A stretch of 64,000 nt of DNA. It comes from Mesorhizobium sp. M2A.F.Ca.ET.046.03.2.1 (GTDB lineage Bacteria; Pseudomonadota; Alphaproteobacteria; Rhizobiales; Rhizobiaceae). This document shows positions 9,100 to 16,818 of this stretch, piece after piece (within the stretch, counting starts at the first letter, position 1; the number at the start of each line of letters is the position of its first letter). The notes under the pieces were generated by a model. That model worked only from the letters and a program-made list of their open reading frames with translations. It was not told the origin of the DNA and did not search any database. The translations under genes and the position numbers were made by a program. The stretch is from the NCBI RefSeq assembly GCF_003952425.1, contig NZ_CP034449.1:5196001-5260000 (forward strand). Reading direction: 5' to 3'.

Positions 9100-9990
9100 T
9101 TGTCGCGCAGCATCGGGCTTGCCCACATCATCCGTCATGACGACGGCACCTCGACCGGTGTCTGGGGCATCTATACGCTGCAAAGCGCGTTCCAGCCGAT
9201 CTTCGCCTTCAAGGAGGGCAAGCTTTCAGTCGCCGCCTTCGAAGGGCTGATCCGGCCGTTCCGCGACGGCGAGCCGCAGTCGCCGGCGGCGTTCTTCGGC
9301 ACCTGCCCGGCGGCCGACCGGCTGCATATCGAGTCGCTGACGCGCACGCTGCATCTTCTGAACGCCGGCGCCTGCCTGCCGCAGGAGGCGTCGATCTTCA
9401 TCAATTTCGACCCGTCGGTCTTCACCGATCGCGGCATTGCCGACAAGGCATTGCGCGATATGCGGCTGGTGCTGCACGAGGCCGGTATCGATCCGCGCCG
9501 CATCGTCTGCGAGGTTACCGAGCAGAAGTCGGCCTCGCAGGAAGCGCTCTACGATTTTGTCGAGGCGCTGAGGGCCAATGGCTTCCGCATCGCGGTGGAC
9601 GACTATGGCGCCGATGAATCCGACATCCACCGGATCCAGGAACTGAAGCCCGACATCGTCAAGTTTGATGCCCTATGGATCACGCATCTGATGGAGTCCG
9701 GCGCCGGCTTCGCGTTGCTGACGGCGATGGTTCGGGGCTTCGAAACCCAGGGCATCCACACCGTCTTCGAAGGTCTCGAGGAAGGCTGGCAACTGGAGCT
9801 TGCCGAGAAAGCCGGCGCTTCCATGGTGCAAGGCTATGTGCTTGCCCGGCCCGAACTTGCTCCCACCAGCTTTCGCGTCTTCGCGCAGCCTCCGGCTGAA
9901 CAGAGCACGGTGTCGGCTGCCGCAAGCCCTGCGGCTCCGGCGAAGCGGTCGCGGCCGGCAAGGGTATTCGGGCGCAAGGTCGCGCCATGA
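9100..9990 (+). CDS. EAL-domain protein, first of an overlapping pair
   Basis: About 296-residue protein consisting of an EAL domain only, without GGDEF or membrane segments. Expected catalytic residues are present: E in AFEGLIRPF, N in INFDPS, E in CEVTEQ, DD in AVDDYG, K in VKFDA, E in FEGLEE and Q in VQGYVLARP. The usual DDFGTG loop is changed to DDYGAD, so activity is uncertain. It starts with TTG; GGAG at 9087-9090 favours 9100, while 9073 is an alternative. The C-terminus (residues about 270-296) is an alanine/arginine-rich tail. The stop overlaps the next EAL gene (ATGA), so the two are translated as a pair. Confidence 0.8.
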   Translation: MSRSIGLAHIIRHDDGTSTGVWGIYTLQSAFQPIFAFKEGKLSVAAFEGLIRPFRDGEPQSPAAFFGTCPAADRLHIESLTRTLHLLNAGACLPQEASIFINFDPSVFTDRGIADKALRDMRLVLHEAGIDPRRIVCEVTEQKSASQEALYDFVEALRANGFRIAVDDYGADESDIHRIQELKPDIVKFDALWITHLMESGAGFALLTAMVRGFETQGIHTVFEGLEEGWQLELAEKAGASMVQGYVLARPELAPTSFRVFAQPPAEQSTVSAAASPAAPAKRSRPARVFGRKVAP

Positions 9991-10847
9991 ACGAAAGCCA
10001 GGAGAGGCGGCGCAACGTCGCCAAGGCGATCTTCGCCGACGAGATCGGCCTTCAGTTCGGCATTTACGGCGATTTCCGGCTGTGGAGCGCCTATCAGCCG
10101 ATCTTCGCGCCGGAGGACAGGATGCTCAGGGCGGTCGCCGTCGAGGGGCTGATCGAGCCGCGCCGCATCGCCGAGCCGGTGGCTCCGTCGATCTTCTTCG
10201 GCGGCGTTCCCGCATCCGACCGGCTGTTCGTCGAAACGATGTGCCGGATGCTGCATCTCGGCAATTACCGCAACATCGGCCTCGAGGGACTCACGCTGTT
10301 CTTCAACTACAATCCGATGATCAACGATCATCTCGGGCGGGCGCTGGCCGAAATCCGGCTGATGACCAGGCATCTCGGCGATTTCGAGCTGGAGCCGGCC
10401 CTGCTGGTTTGCGAGATCACCGAACAGGCGGCGGACGATCACGTTCTTGCCAGCCTGGTGCGTGAAATGCGGCGCGACGGCATCCGTATCGCCATTGACG
10501 ATTTCGGCACCGGGCATTCCACCGAGGCGCGCATCAAGCTGCTTGCGCCCGACATCGTCAAGATCGACGGCGCCTGGTTCGGCGCGCTCTGCCGCCACGC
10601 CGCCGCCGAGCGCTTCTTCCGGCCCTTGGTGGGCATGTTGCAGGAGCGGGGCGCAAAAGTGCTGGTCGAGGGCATCGAGAATGCCCAGCACCTGCGCGTC
10701 GCGCTCGAGGGCGGCGCCGACCTGCTGCAGGGTTTCCATCTCGCCCGCCCGGCGCTCGCAGGTACGATCTTCAAGGAAGAGCCGCTTTCCGTCGATGCCC
10801 TGCTCGACGCCGGCAACAAGGTTGTGCCCCTGCATCAGCAACGCTGA
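9987..10847 (+). CDS. EAL-domain protein, second of the pair
   Basis: 286-residue stand-alone EAL protein with a full set of active-site motifs: VEGLIEP, FNYNP, VCEITEQ, IDDFGTGHS, VKIDGAW, VEGIENA and LQGFHLARP. It is therefore likely to be an active cyclic-di-GMP phosphodiesterase. It shares the layout of the upstream protein (GIYGDFRLWSAYQPIFAPE against GIYTLQSAFQPIFAFKE), so the pair probably arose by duplication, with the second copy keeping the better active site. The ATG overlaps the upstream TGA. A short repeat cluster and a terminator follow the stop. Confidence 0.85.
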   Translation: MNESQERRRNVAKAIFADEIGLQFGIYGDFRLWSAYQPIFAPEDRMLRAVAVEGLIEPRRIAEPVAPSIFFGGVPASDRLFVETMCRMLHLGNYRNIGLEGLTLFFNYNPMINDHLGRALAEIRLMTRHLGDFELEPALLVCEITEQAADDHVLASLVREMRRDGIRIAIDDFGTGHSTEARIKLLAPDIVKIDGAWFGALCRHAAAERFFRPLVGMLQERGAKVLVEGIENAQHLRVALEGGADLLQGFHLARPALAGTIFKEEPLSVDALLDAGNKVVPLHQQR

Positions 10848-10911
10848 TGCCAAGAAAACCCACCAGCAACGCTGATGCCAAAGAAAACCTATCAGCGTCG
10901 CTGATGGTTTT
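10834..10911 (+). repeat. Three hairpin-forming direct repeats ending in a terminator
   Basis: The unit CAGCAACGCTGATGCCAA(A)GAAAACC occurs at 10836-10860 and 10864-10889, and a third, shorter form (ATCAGCGTCGCTGAT) is at 10891-10905. The units carry the small dyad ATCAGC/GCTGAT (imperfect in the second). The first overlaps the last codons and the stop of the EAL gene. The last unit plus flanking AAAACC/GGTTTT forms a terminator (10884-10911). Confidence 0.7.
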
Positions 10912-10987
10912 TCGCAAAAACAAATCACTGGATGCGACCTGGCCGCGCGCGTTAGAGCGTTCCAGGAGATTCGAGAGGGCACGAGGC

Positions 10988-11599
10988 ATGATCCTTTACG
11001 ACATGGCCGACAGCGGCAATTGCTACAAGCCGCGGCTGTTGATGGCAAAGCTCGGCATCCCCTTTACCCGGGTCGAGGTGAGCTCGCATACCGGCGAGAC
11101 GCGCAAGCCCGACTACGTTGCCAAGAATCCGAACGCGATGGTGCCGATGCTGGAACTCGACGACGGCAGGCGCATCGCCGAGAGCAACGCCATCCTGCTT
11201 TATCTCGCCGAGGGAACGCGCTTCCTGCCGGCGGACAAATACGAACGCGCGCTGGCTTACCAATGGCTGTTCTTCGAACAATACAGCCATGAGCCCTATA
11301 TCGCGGTGCGCAAGGCGCTTTTGACCTTTCCGGAACGGGCGAAGGACGCCACGCCGGAGCGGCTGGCGCTAACGCTGGAGCGCGGCAACAAGGCGCTGGG
11401 CGTCATGAACCAGCATCTTGAGCAGAACGCATTCTTCGCCGGCAATGCCTATAGCGTCGCCGATATCGCGCTCTACGCCTATACCCACACCGCCGAGAAG
11501 GGCGGGTTCCAGATCGAGGCCTATCCGGCCGTCGCCGCCTGGCTGAAACGGGTCGAGGCGGACAAGGGGCATGTGCCGATCGAGTGGCTGCCCCACTGA
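10988..11599 (+). CDS. Glutathione S-transferase family protein
   Basis: 203-residue two-domain GST. The thioredoxin-like N-terminal half has NAMVPMLELDDG (cis-proline) and IAESNAILLYLAEG (glutathione gamma-glutamyl contact ES), and the helical C-terminal half has FFAGNAYSVADIALYAY (N-capping box). The family is usually cytosolic and conjugates or reduces electrophiles with glutathione. The start at 10988 is chosen because the protein begins MILYDMADSGN as in homologues; the frame is open further upstream, but into the terminator of the EAL pair. It is monocistronic. Confidence 0.88.
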   Translation: MILYDMADSGNCYKPRLLMAKLGIPFTRVEVSSHTGETRKPDYVAKNPNAMVPMLELDDGRRIAESNAILLYLAEGTRFLPADKYERALAYQWLFFEQYSHEPYIAVRKALLTFPERAKDATPERLALTLERGNKALGVMNQHLEQNAFFAGNAYSVADIALYAYTHTAEKGGFQIEAYPAVAAWLKRVEADKGHVPIEWLPH

Positions 11600-11634
11600 A
11601 GCCGGCGATTGGCGAAAGCGTGAGTGACAGCGTC

Positions 11635-11781
11635 CTTCTCCCCGTTCACGGGGAGAAGATGGCGGCAGCCAGATGAGGGGCGGCGCCATCTTTTCTAAGC
11701 TGGTCAAAATGGGCAGTTCTGAAATGTCGGCGCTGCCCCTCATCGCCCTGCCGGGCACTTCTCCCCGTGAACGGGGAGAAG
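11635..11781. repeat. Intergenic inverted-repeat element
   Basis: CTTCTCCCCGTTCACGGGGAGAAG (24 bases, written in two parts: CTTCTCCCCGTT, CACGGGGAGAAG) at 11635-11658 recurs with one central change at 11758-11781. In between are the inverted GATGAGGGGC/GCCCCTCATC. This is the typical non-coding mosaic palindrome seen throughout Rhizobiales genomes. Confidence 0.75.
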
Positions 11782-11810
11782 AAAGCTGCTCCAAAATCCA
11801 GACAACAAAA

Positions 11811-11832
11811 AAGGCGGGCATTGCCCGCCTTC
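11811..11832 (-). terminator. Leftward terminator downstream of cspA
   Basis: AAGGCGGGCA (11811-11820) pairs with TTGCCCGCCTT (11821-11831). On the minus strand the stem is followed by a run of T residues, so it stops leftward transcripts. The nearest leftward gene is cspA, 216 bases away; the 11833-12047 stretch holds no ORF and would be a long 3' UTR or a separate RNA. Confidence 0.7.
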
Positions 11833-12047
11833 CTGTGCCGGTAGCCTGATCGGGAACGTCCGGTCCGGGCTGGCAGCTATCTGCTGTTCCAGCTTGTCGG
11901 TCTTTCCGCTCCGGCGCGCTTATCGCGCGACCGTCAGTACATCCGTGACTTGCCGCGCGCCCCGAACCTTCGTCCGGCGCGCGCCTTACTTACTCGCATT
12001 TCGCGGCGCTCGGCGGTTAAGCCTCGCGGCAAAATGCTTAAGCCAAA

Positions 12048-12260
12048 TCAGGCTGCCTTGCTCAGAGACCCAGCTGCGGACTTGCCGGTGCGGCGGTCCT
12101 GCTCGATCTCGAAGTTGATTTTCTGGCCTTCAGCCAGGCTCGTCATGCCAGCGCGCTCGACAGCGGAGATGTGGACGAAAACGTCCGCGCCGCCATTGTC
12201 AGGCTGGATGAAGCCGTAGCCCTTGGTGGCGTTGAACCACTTGACCGTACCAGTTGCCAT
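12048..12260 (-). CDS. cspA: Cold-shock protein (CspA family)
   Basis: 70-residue single-stranded nucleic-acid-binding protein. The RNP motifs KGYGFIQ and VFVHISAVE are intact, and the length and sequence ([20 protein letters not shown]) are typical. It acts as an RNA chaperone in the cytoplasm. GGACTTTC precedes the ATG. The upstream 170 bases (12261-12430) are AT-richer and could be the long structured leader that many cold-shock mRNAs have. The unusually long 3' region ends at the terminator 11811-11832. Confidence 0.95.
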   Translation of the reverse strand: MATGTVKWFNATKGYGFIQPDNGGADVFVHISAVERAGMTSLAEGQKINFEIEQDRRTGKSAAGSLSKAA

Positions 12261-12474
12261 ATAGAAAGTCCTTCACATTTGCTTTTGTTTGACCGGACCA
12301 ACGTCCGGCCGGCGGTATCGAAACTTTGGAGATAGACGTCAGCAAACGCGAAGATCGCGGCCCGATCGATCGGCCAAATTCAATGCACCGGATATAGGAT
12401 AGTTTTTGCAAGAAAACAAGACGTTCGCTTGCGCGCTGCCGGCGTGCAGCCTCAGGCGTTTGGAAGCGGCGCAC

Positions 12475-12500
12475 GGAAGTTTTGACACCGGTCACACGTT
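12475..12500 (+). promoter_or_regulatory. Possible EcfG-type general-stress promoter
   Basis: GGAAG-N17-CGTT matches the rhizobial EcfG consensus (GGAAC-N16/17-CGTT) at all but one base and lies 40 bases before the start codon of the secreted-protein gene. A housekeeping-like TTGACA overlaps it. Confidence 0.35.
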
Positions 12501-12539
12501 GTGGAGAGATGAAATGCTCGCCGTTCCTGGAGGAGAACC

Positions 12540-12869
12540 ATGAAAACCATTCTGCTTGCGGCCTGCCTGCTGCTGCTGGCCGCCGAGGCGCAGGCGGTGT
12601 CGCGCTATGATCCGACGCGCATGAGCTGCGACCGGGTGCAGGCGACGATCGCCAGACAGGGCGCCGTCATCCTGCGCTATCAGTCGACGCGGGTGCCGGG
12701 GCTTCCGCTCTATGATCGCTACGTGCGCGACGAGCGCTTCTGCAACGCGGGCGAGGTGAGGTCGCGCGCCTATGTTCCGAGCGCCGACACCAGGTCCTGC
12801 ATGGTCTATGTCTGCAAGCGGCCGGACTTCGATCGGCGTTTCCGTCGCCGGTTCCTGCACAACGACTGA
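12540..12869 (+). CDS. Small secreted protein of unknown function
   Basis: 109 residues with a clear Sec signal peptide (MKTILLAACLLLLAAEAQA, cleavage before VSRYD). The mature part has four cysteines and many arginines (SCDRVQATIARQG, ERFCNAGE, DTRSCMVYVCKRPD), suggesting a disulfide-linked periplasmic protein. I do not recognise the family. A perfect GGAGGAG lies 6 bases before the ATG. A possible EcfG promoter upstream would link it to general stress. Confidence 0.75.
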   Translation: MKTILLAACLLLLAAEAQAVSRYDPTRMSCDRVQATIARQGAVILRYQSTRVPGLPLYDRYVRDERFCNAGEVRSRAYVPSADTRSCMVYVCKRPDFDRRFRRRFLHND

Positions 12870-12897
12870 CAGCGGGTGAAGGGCCGGGTAGCGCCCC

Positions 12898-13467
12898 TCA
12901 GAACTCGAACGAGGCCTGCGCGACGGGCGGCGGGCCGACGCGAACGCCTTCCATGGCCAGCATCCTTTCCTTGGTGGCCGAGCCGCCCGGCGCGGAGAAG
13001 CCGCCAATCTTGCCGCCGGCCGCCAGGATGCGGTGGCAGGGGATGACCAGCGGCACCGGGTTGGCGCCGAGCGCAGCACCCGTCTCGCGGGCGAGCCCGG
13101 CATGGCCGGCGCGCCTGGCCAACTCGCCATAGGTGGTGGTCTCGCCGAAGCCGAGCTTGCGCGCGGCATCGTAGATGGCGAGGCGAAAGTCATCGACGCC
13201 GTCGAGATCGACCGGCACGTCGGAGAAATCGACGTCCTCACCGGCCGCATAGGCCTGGATCGAGGCGATCAGCTCGACCACCCATTGCGGCTGGTCGGTC
13301 GATTTCGAAACACCGGCGTGACGAAACAGCCGGCGCTCGACCGCCCCGCGGCTGCGTTCGGGCAGGCAGAGCCGGATCAGGCCCTTCTCATTCCAGGCGA
13401 TGCCCATGAAGCCGATCACTGTTTCTAACACTGCGTGGCCGGCCGTGATCTCAGATGTGGGTTTCAT
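12898..13467 (-). CDS. ogt: Methylated-DNA-[protein]-cysteine S-methyltransferase
   Basis: 189-residue suicide DNA-repair protein that transfers alkyl groups from O6-methylguanine to its own cysteine. The active site is VIPCHRILAAGG, preceded by GFGETTTYGELARRAG (helix-turn-helix arginine finger region) and GAALGANPVPL. The N-terminal Ada regulatory domain is absent, so this is the Ogt/MGMT type. The start at 13467 (MKPTSEITAG) is favoured by AGGAAAAC upstream and by removing an unlikely extension to 13545. It is divergent from the lytic transglycosylase gene. Confidence 0.92.
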   Translation of the reverse strand: MKPTSEITAGHAVLETVIGFMGIAWNEKGLIRLCLPERSRGAVERRLFRHAGVSKSTDQPQWVVELIASIQAYAAGEDVDFSDVPVDLDGVDDFRLAIYDAARKLGFGETTTYGELARRAGHAGLARETGAALGANPVPLVIPCHRILAAGGKIGGFSAPGGSATKERMLAMEGVRVGPPPVAQASFEF

Positions 13468-13632
13468 GGCGTTTTCCTTCGGCAAAACAGCGAAAAACGA
13501 GTACATATCCAGAACAATATGGCATTTCCGCCCTGTTCCCGCCACCCGAAAACCGCCTGGTGGCCCCGATTGCCGGGTGTGAATCGCTGGTGTAAGGACT
13601 CCTTAATAACAGACAAACCGGACCCTCACGGC

Positions 13633-14649
13633 TTGCCAGCAAAAGTCATAATCACCGCGATCGGCGTGCTCGTTGCCGCTGCTGGTCTGAGCGGTTGCAC
13701 CTCGACCTCGCAAATGAAGGCCGCGCCCGCGCTTGCGGAAGCCTCGACGCCTGTCGTGGCCGACGACACGCCGACGGTCGCGCTGCCTGAAACAGTGGCC
13801 GTGCTGCCGGAGCCTTCCGGCCTCGCGCAGGTGCAGACCGCCGCGCTTACCGGAGATGCCCTCGCCATGTCGACGATGCCCGGCGCGCCGGCGACGCCTG
13901 GCGCGCTTGCGACGCAAAGCGCGCTGGCGACGCAGGGCGCGCTTTTGCCGCCGCCTGTCCAGCCCGGCGCGGCGCTGGCGCAGCCCGCGGCCTTCGCCGG
14001 AGCAACGCCGATGGCCGGCCAGTTTCCGCCGCCGCCTGTGCTGACGGCCGGCGGCTCGCCGACCGGCCCAGGATCCATCAAACAGGCGGGATCCATCAAG
14101 CAGGCGGCGGTCTATACGACCGCGGGCGTCGCCATGCCGGTCACCGGCCAGTCGGCAAAAATCGCCCCGATGCCCGGTGTCCAGCAGGTTGCTTACGTGG
14201 CGCCGGACAACCCCGCTCTGCTGGCGGCGCCTGGCCAGCCCGAACAGCACGCCAGCGGCCCGCGCGGCGAGATCGAGCGGCTGATCGAGAAATATTCGGC
14301 GCTCTATGAAGTGCCGGTCGAGCTGGTGCGCCATGTCGTCAACCGCGAGAGCACCTTCAACCCGAAAGCCTATAATCACGGCCATTGGGGACTGATGCAG
14401 ATCAAGCACGCGACGGCGCGCGGCATGGGCTATGACGGCCCGGCGACCGGCCTGTTCGACGCCGAGACCAATCTCAAATATGCCGTGAAATATCTGCGTG
14501 GCGCCTGGCTGGTCTCGGGCGGCAACGCCAAGCGCGCCGACACGCTCTACCAGAGCGGCTATTATTACGACGCCAAGCGCAGGGGCCTGCTCGAGGCGAC
14601 GGGACTTGGCGTCGACCGCAAGCGGCATCGCCTGCCGCCCGACGCCTGA
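13633..14649 (+). CDS. Lytic transglycosylase-domain lipoprotein
   Basis: About 338 residues. A lipoprotein signal ends in the lipobox LSGC (AAGLSGCTST), followed by a long Ala/Pro-rich, low-complexity linker (about residues 30-210) containing the doubled GSIKQA and ALATQ(S/G)A repeats. The C-terminal SLT domain has the catalytic glutamate in NRESTFNP and the motif GHWGLMQIKHATARGMGY. It would cleave the glycan strands of peptidoglycan in the periplasm. The start codon is uncertain: TTG at 13633 gives an ideal signal peptide, GTG at 13579 is the alternative, and an ATG-like start at 13435 is unlikely as it would overlap ogt. Confidence 0.82.
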   Translation: MPAKVIITAIGVLVAAAGLSGCTSTSQMKAAPALAEASTPVVADDTPTVALPETVAVLPEPSGLAQVQTAALTGDALAMSTMPGAPATPGALATQSALATQGALLPPPVQPGAALAQPAAFAGATPMAGQFPPPPVLTAGGSPTGPGSIKQAGSIKQAAVYTTAGVAMPVTGQSAKIAPMPGVQQVAYVAPDNPALLAAPGQPEQHASGPRGEIERLIEKYSALYEVPVELVRHVVNRESTFNPKAYNHGHWGLMQIKHATARGMGYDGPATGLFDAETNLKYAVKYLRGAWLVSGGNAKRADTLYQSGYYYDAKRRGLLEATGLGVDRKRHRLPPDA

Positions 14650-14683
14650 GCGGACGGTCCGCGCGGCGTCTCGAGACAGCGCC

Positions 14684-15181
14684 ATGCATGAGAACACGAC
14701 GCCTCGTCCACCGGCGCCCAACGACATCCGCCTGCGCAAGGTCCTCGATGACACGCTCGCCGCGCCGCATTGGCCGGAGGGCTTCGTTATGCGCGCGTTC
14801 GAGCACCGGGACGCGCACGCGCTCCACGCGCTGCTGGAAGAGGTGTTCGACGACGGCGCCGACGGGCCGTTCGACGACTGGTGGCCGCGCATTGCCGGCA
14901 ACGCCGAGTTCGATCCCGCTCTCTGTTTCCTGGTCATCGACGGCAAGGGCCTGCTTGCGGGCGCGGCGCTCTGCTGGACATCCGGTTTCGTCAAGGACCT
15001 CGCCGTCCATCCGGAGTCCAGAAGGCAGGGCATCGGCGACGCGCTTATGCGGCACGTGTTCCTGATTTTTCGCGAGCGCGGGGCGACGCATGTCGATCTC
15101 AAGACCAACAGTGTGAAGAACACCGCGGCCTTCAGGCTCTACGAGCGGCTCGGCATGATCCCGGTCGACTGGGAAGGTTAA
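14684..15181 (+). CDS. GNAT-family N-acetyltransferase
   Basis: 165-residue acetyl-CoA-dependent N-acetyltransferase. The acetyl-CoA pyrophosphate loop is in VHPESRRQGIGDALM (Q/RxxGxG/A), followed by VDLKTNSVKNTAAFRLYERLG of the C-terminal strand-helix. The substrate is unknown. The start at 14684 is chosen from several upstream open codons because it follows the stop of the transglycosylase gene by 34 bases. Both genes may be cotranscribed. Confidence 0.85.
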   Translation: MHENTTPRPPAPNDIRLRKVLDDTLAAPHWPEGFVMRAFEHRDAHALHALLEEVFDDGADGPFDDWWPRIAGNAEFDPALCFLVIDGKGLLAGAALCWTSGFVKDLAVHPESRRQGIGDALMRHVFLIFRERGATHVDLKTNSVKNTAAFRLYERLGMIPVDWEG

Positions 15182-15322
15182 TGGCGTCCCGGCATTGTGA
15201 ACTCCTTCACATAGGCTGACGTTAGGGCATGCTAATGCGTCGTCGTGCCGGGCGGCCGATCGGCGGATCGACGCGGGCAAGGCGTCGGAGGCGGCTGTGC
15301 CGGCATGCGTCAGCCACTCCCA

Positions 15323-15427
15323 GACGGGCTCCGGGGCGGGGGTTTCGGAGCCCGTCCGCTTTCGTGAAAGCGGGTGAAGGAAAGCAGGACGCCGACGCGG
15401 TCGAGCCGACCGAGACGGCTTCACCCG
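15323..15427 (+). promoter_or_regulatory. Structured leader with competing hairpins upstream of thuEFG
   Basis: Four stems are visible: GACGGGCTCCG/CGGAGCCCGTC (15323-15333, 15346-15356), CCGCTTTC/GAAAGCGG (15356-15363, 15366-15373), CGGGTGAAG/CTTCACCCG (15371-15379, 15419-15427) and, inside the last, CGGTCG/CGACCG (15398-15403, 15407-15412). The second stem shares bases with both the first and the third, so alternative folds are possible. The rest of 15182-15555 has no gene. Whether this is a riboswitch, attenuator or DNA-level signal is open. Confidence 0.35.
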
Positions 15428-15555
15428 ACCTCTCAGCCCGAACCGGCGCATGAGCGCATGGAACCCTAAGCGGCATTGTGCATTCATCGCAGGGGCCTGG
15501 ATGAGCCGCGACGCCGAGAGGGCACCGTCGGCCGCTGAGGGAGGCCCGCAATCCC

Positions 15556-16818
15556 GTGAAATTTGTTTGCGCGTACCTGGCGTTGGCCGCCGGCATACTG
15601 CTGGGCGCTGTCCAGGCGCGAGCCGTGGAACTGTCGATCGTGTCGGGCGACACCGGCAACGGCATCAAGGTGCTGCGCGAGATCCTCGACCTCTATGAGA
15701 AAAAGAGCGGCAACAAGGTCGACATCGTCGTCATCCCGCCTTCGACCACCGACCAGTTCGGCCAGTACCGGCTGTGGCTTGCCGCCGGCAGCAGCGATAT
15801 CGACGTCTACCAGACCGACGTCATCTGGGCACCGCAGCTGGCCAGCCAACTGGTCGACCTGACGGAAGCGACGAGGGACTTGGCGGGCGCGCATTTTCCC
15901 TCCATCATCCAATCGCAGACGGTCAACGGCAGGCTGGTCGCGCTGCCGATCTTCACCGACGCGCCGGCGCTCTATTACCGCAAGGATCTGCTCGACAAAT
16001 ATGGCGCCAAGGTGCCGACCACCTGGCAGCAATTGCAGGACACCGCGAAGCTCGTCATGGACAGGGAGCGGGCGGCCGGCAACAAGGACATCTGGGGATA
16101 CGTCTTCCAGGGCAATGCCTATGAGGGGCTGACCTGCAACGCGCTCGAATGGATGATGTCGAATGGCGGTGGCGGCATCATCGAGCCGGACGGCGAAATC
16201 TCCATCAACAATCCAAAGGCAGCCGCGGCGCTCGACAGGGCCAAGGGCTGGATCGGCACGATCGCGCCGCCGGGCGCGCTCGGCTATCAGGAGGAGGAAG
16301 CGCGCGGCGTCTGGCAGATCGGCAATGCGGTTTTCATGCGCAATTGGCCCTATGCCTATGCGCTCGGCAACAGCGAGAATTCGCCGATCAGGGGCAAGTT
16401 CGACGTGGCGCCGCTGCCGGCCGGCGAAGGCGGGCATCCGGTCGCGACATTGGGCGGCTGGAACCTTGCCGTCTCCAAATATTCGAAACATCCAAATGCC
16501 GCGATCGACCTGGTCAAGTTCATCGCCTCGCCCGAGATGCAGAAATACCGGACGCTCAAGACGGCCAACCTGCCGACCATCGCGGCGCTCTATGACGACC
16601 CCGACATTGCCAGGCAGCAGCCGATCGTGCCGCGCTGGAAAGAGATATTCCTCAACGCGCAGCCCAGGCCCTCGGCAACCGTCAGGATCAAATACAACGA
16701 GGCGTCCAGCCAGTTCTGGACCGCGGTGCACAACACGATCTCCGGGAACGGCACTGCCGCCGACAATCTCGCCGATCTCGAAGCGCGGCTGACCAGGCTG
16801 AAGGGCAAGGGCTGGTGA
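15556..16818 (+). CDS. thuE: Trehalose/maltose-type ABC substrate-binding protein
   Basis: 420-residue periplasmic solute-binding protein of family 1. A Sec signal peptide (MKFVCAYLALAAGILLGAVQARA) is followed by VSGDTGNGIKVLREILDLYE and SSDIDVYQTDVIWAPQLA. These segments and VFQGNAYEGLTCNALEW agree closely with ThuE of Sinorhizobium, which binds trehalose, maltose and sucrose. The gene is first of three tightly packed genes; its stop overlaps the GTG of thuF (GTGA). The leader at 15323-15427 may regulate it. Ligand identity is inferred from similarity only. Confidence 0.85.
   Translation: MKFVCAYLALAAGILLGAVQARAVELSIVSGDTGNGIKVLREILDLYEKKSGNKVDIVVIPPSTTDQFGQYRLWLAAGSSDIDVYQTDVIWAPQLASQLVDLTEATRDLAGAHFPSIIQSQTVNGRLVALPIFTDAPALYYRKDLLDKYGAKVPTTWQQLQDTAKLVMDRERAAGNKDIWGYVFQGNAYEGLTCNALEWMMSNGGGGIIEPDGEISINNPKAAAALDRAKGWIGTIAPPGALGYQEEEARGVWQIGNAVFMRNWPYAYALGNSENSPIRGKFDVAPLPAGEGGHPVATLGGWNLAVSKYSKHPNAAIDLVKFIASPEMQKYRTLKTANLPTIAALYDDPDIARQQPIVPRWKEIFLNAQPRPSATVRIKYNEASSQFWTAVHNTISGNGTAADNLADLEARLTRLKGKGW

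Noticed and set aside
15323..15427. Cobalamin riboswitch
   Set aside because: GCCACT and a purine-rich GGTGAAGG are present, but the B12 box and upstream core are absent, and the operon is for sugar uptake.
14474..15487. Minus-strand gene of 337 codons
   Set aside because: Antisense to the transglycosylase and acetyltransferase genes, which have clear motifs.
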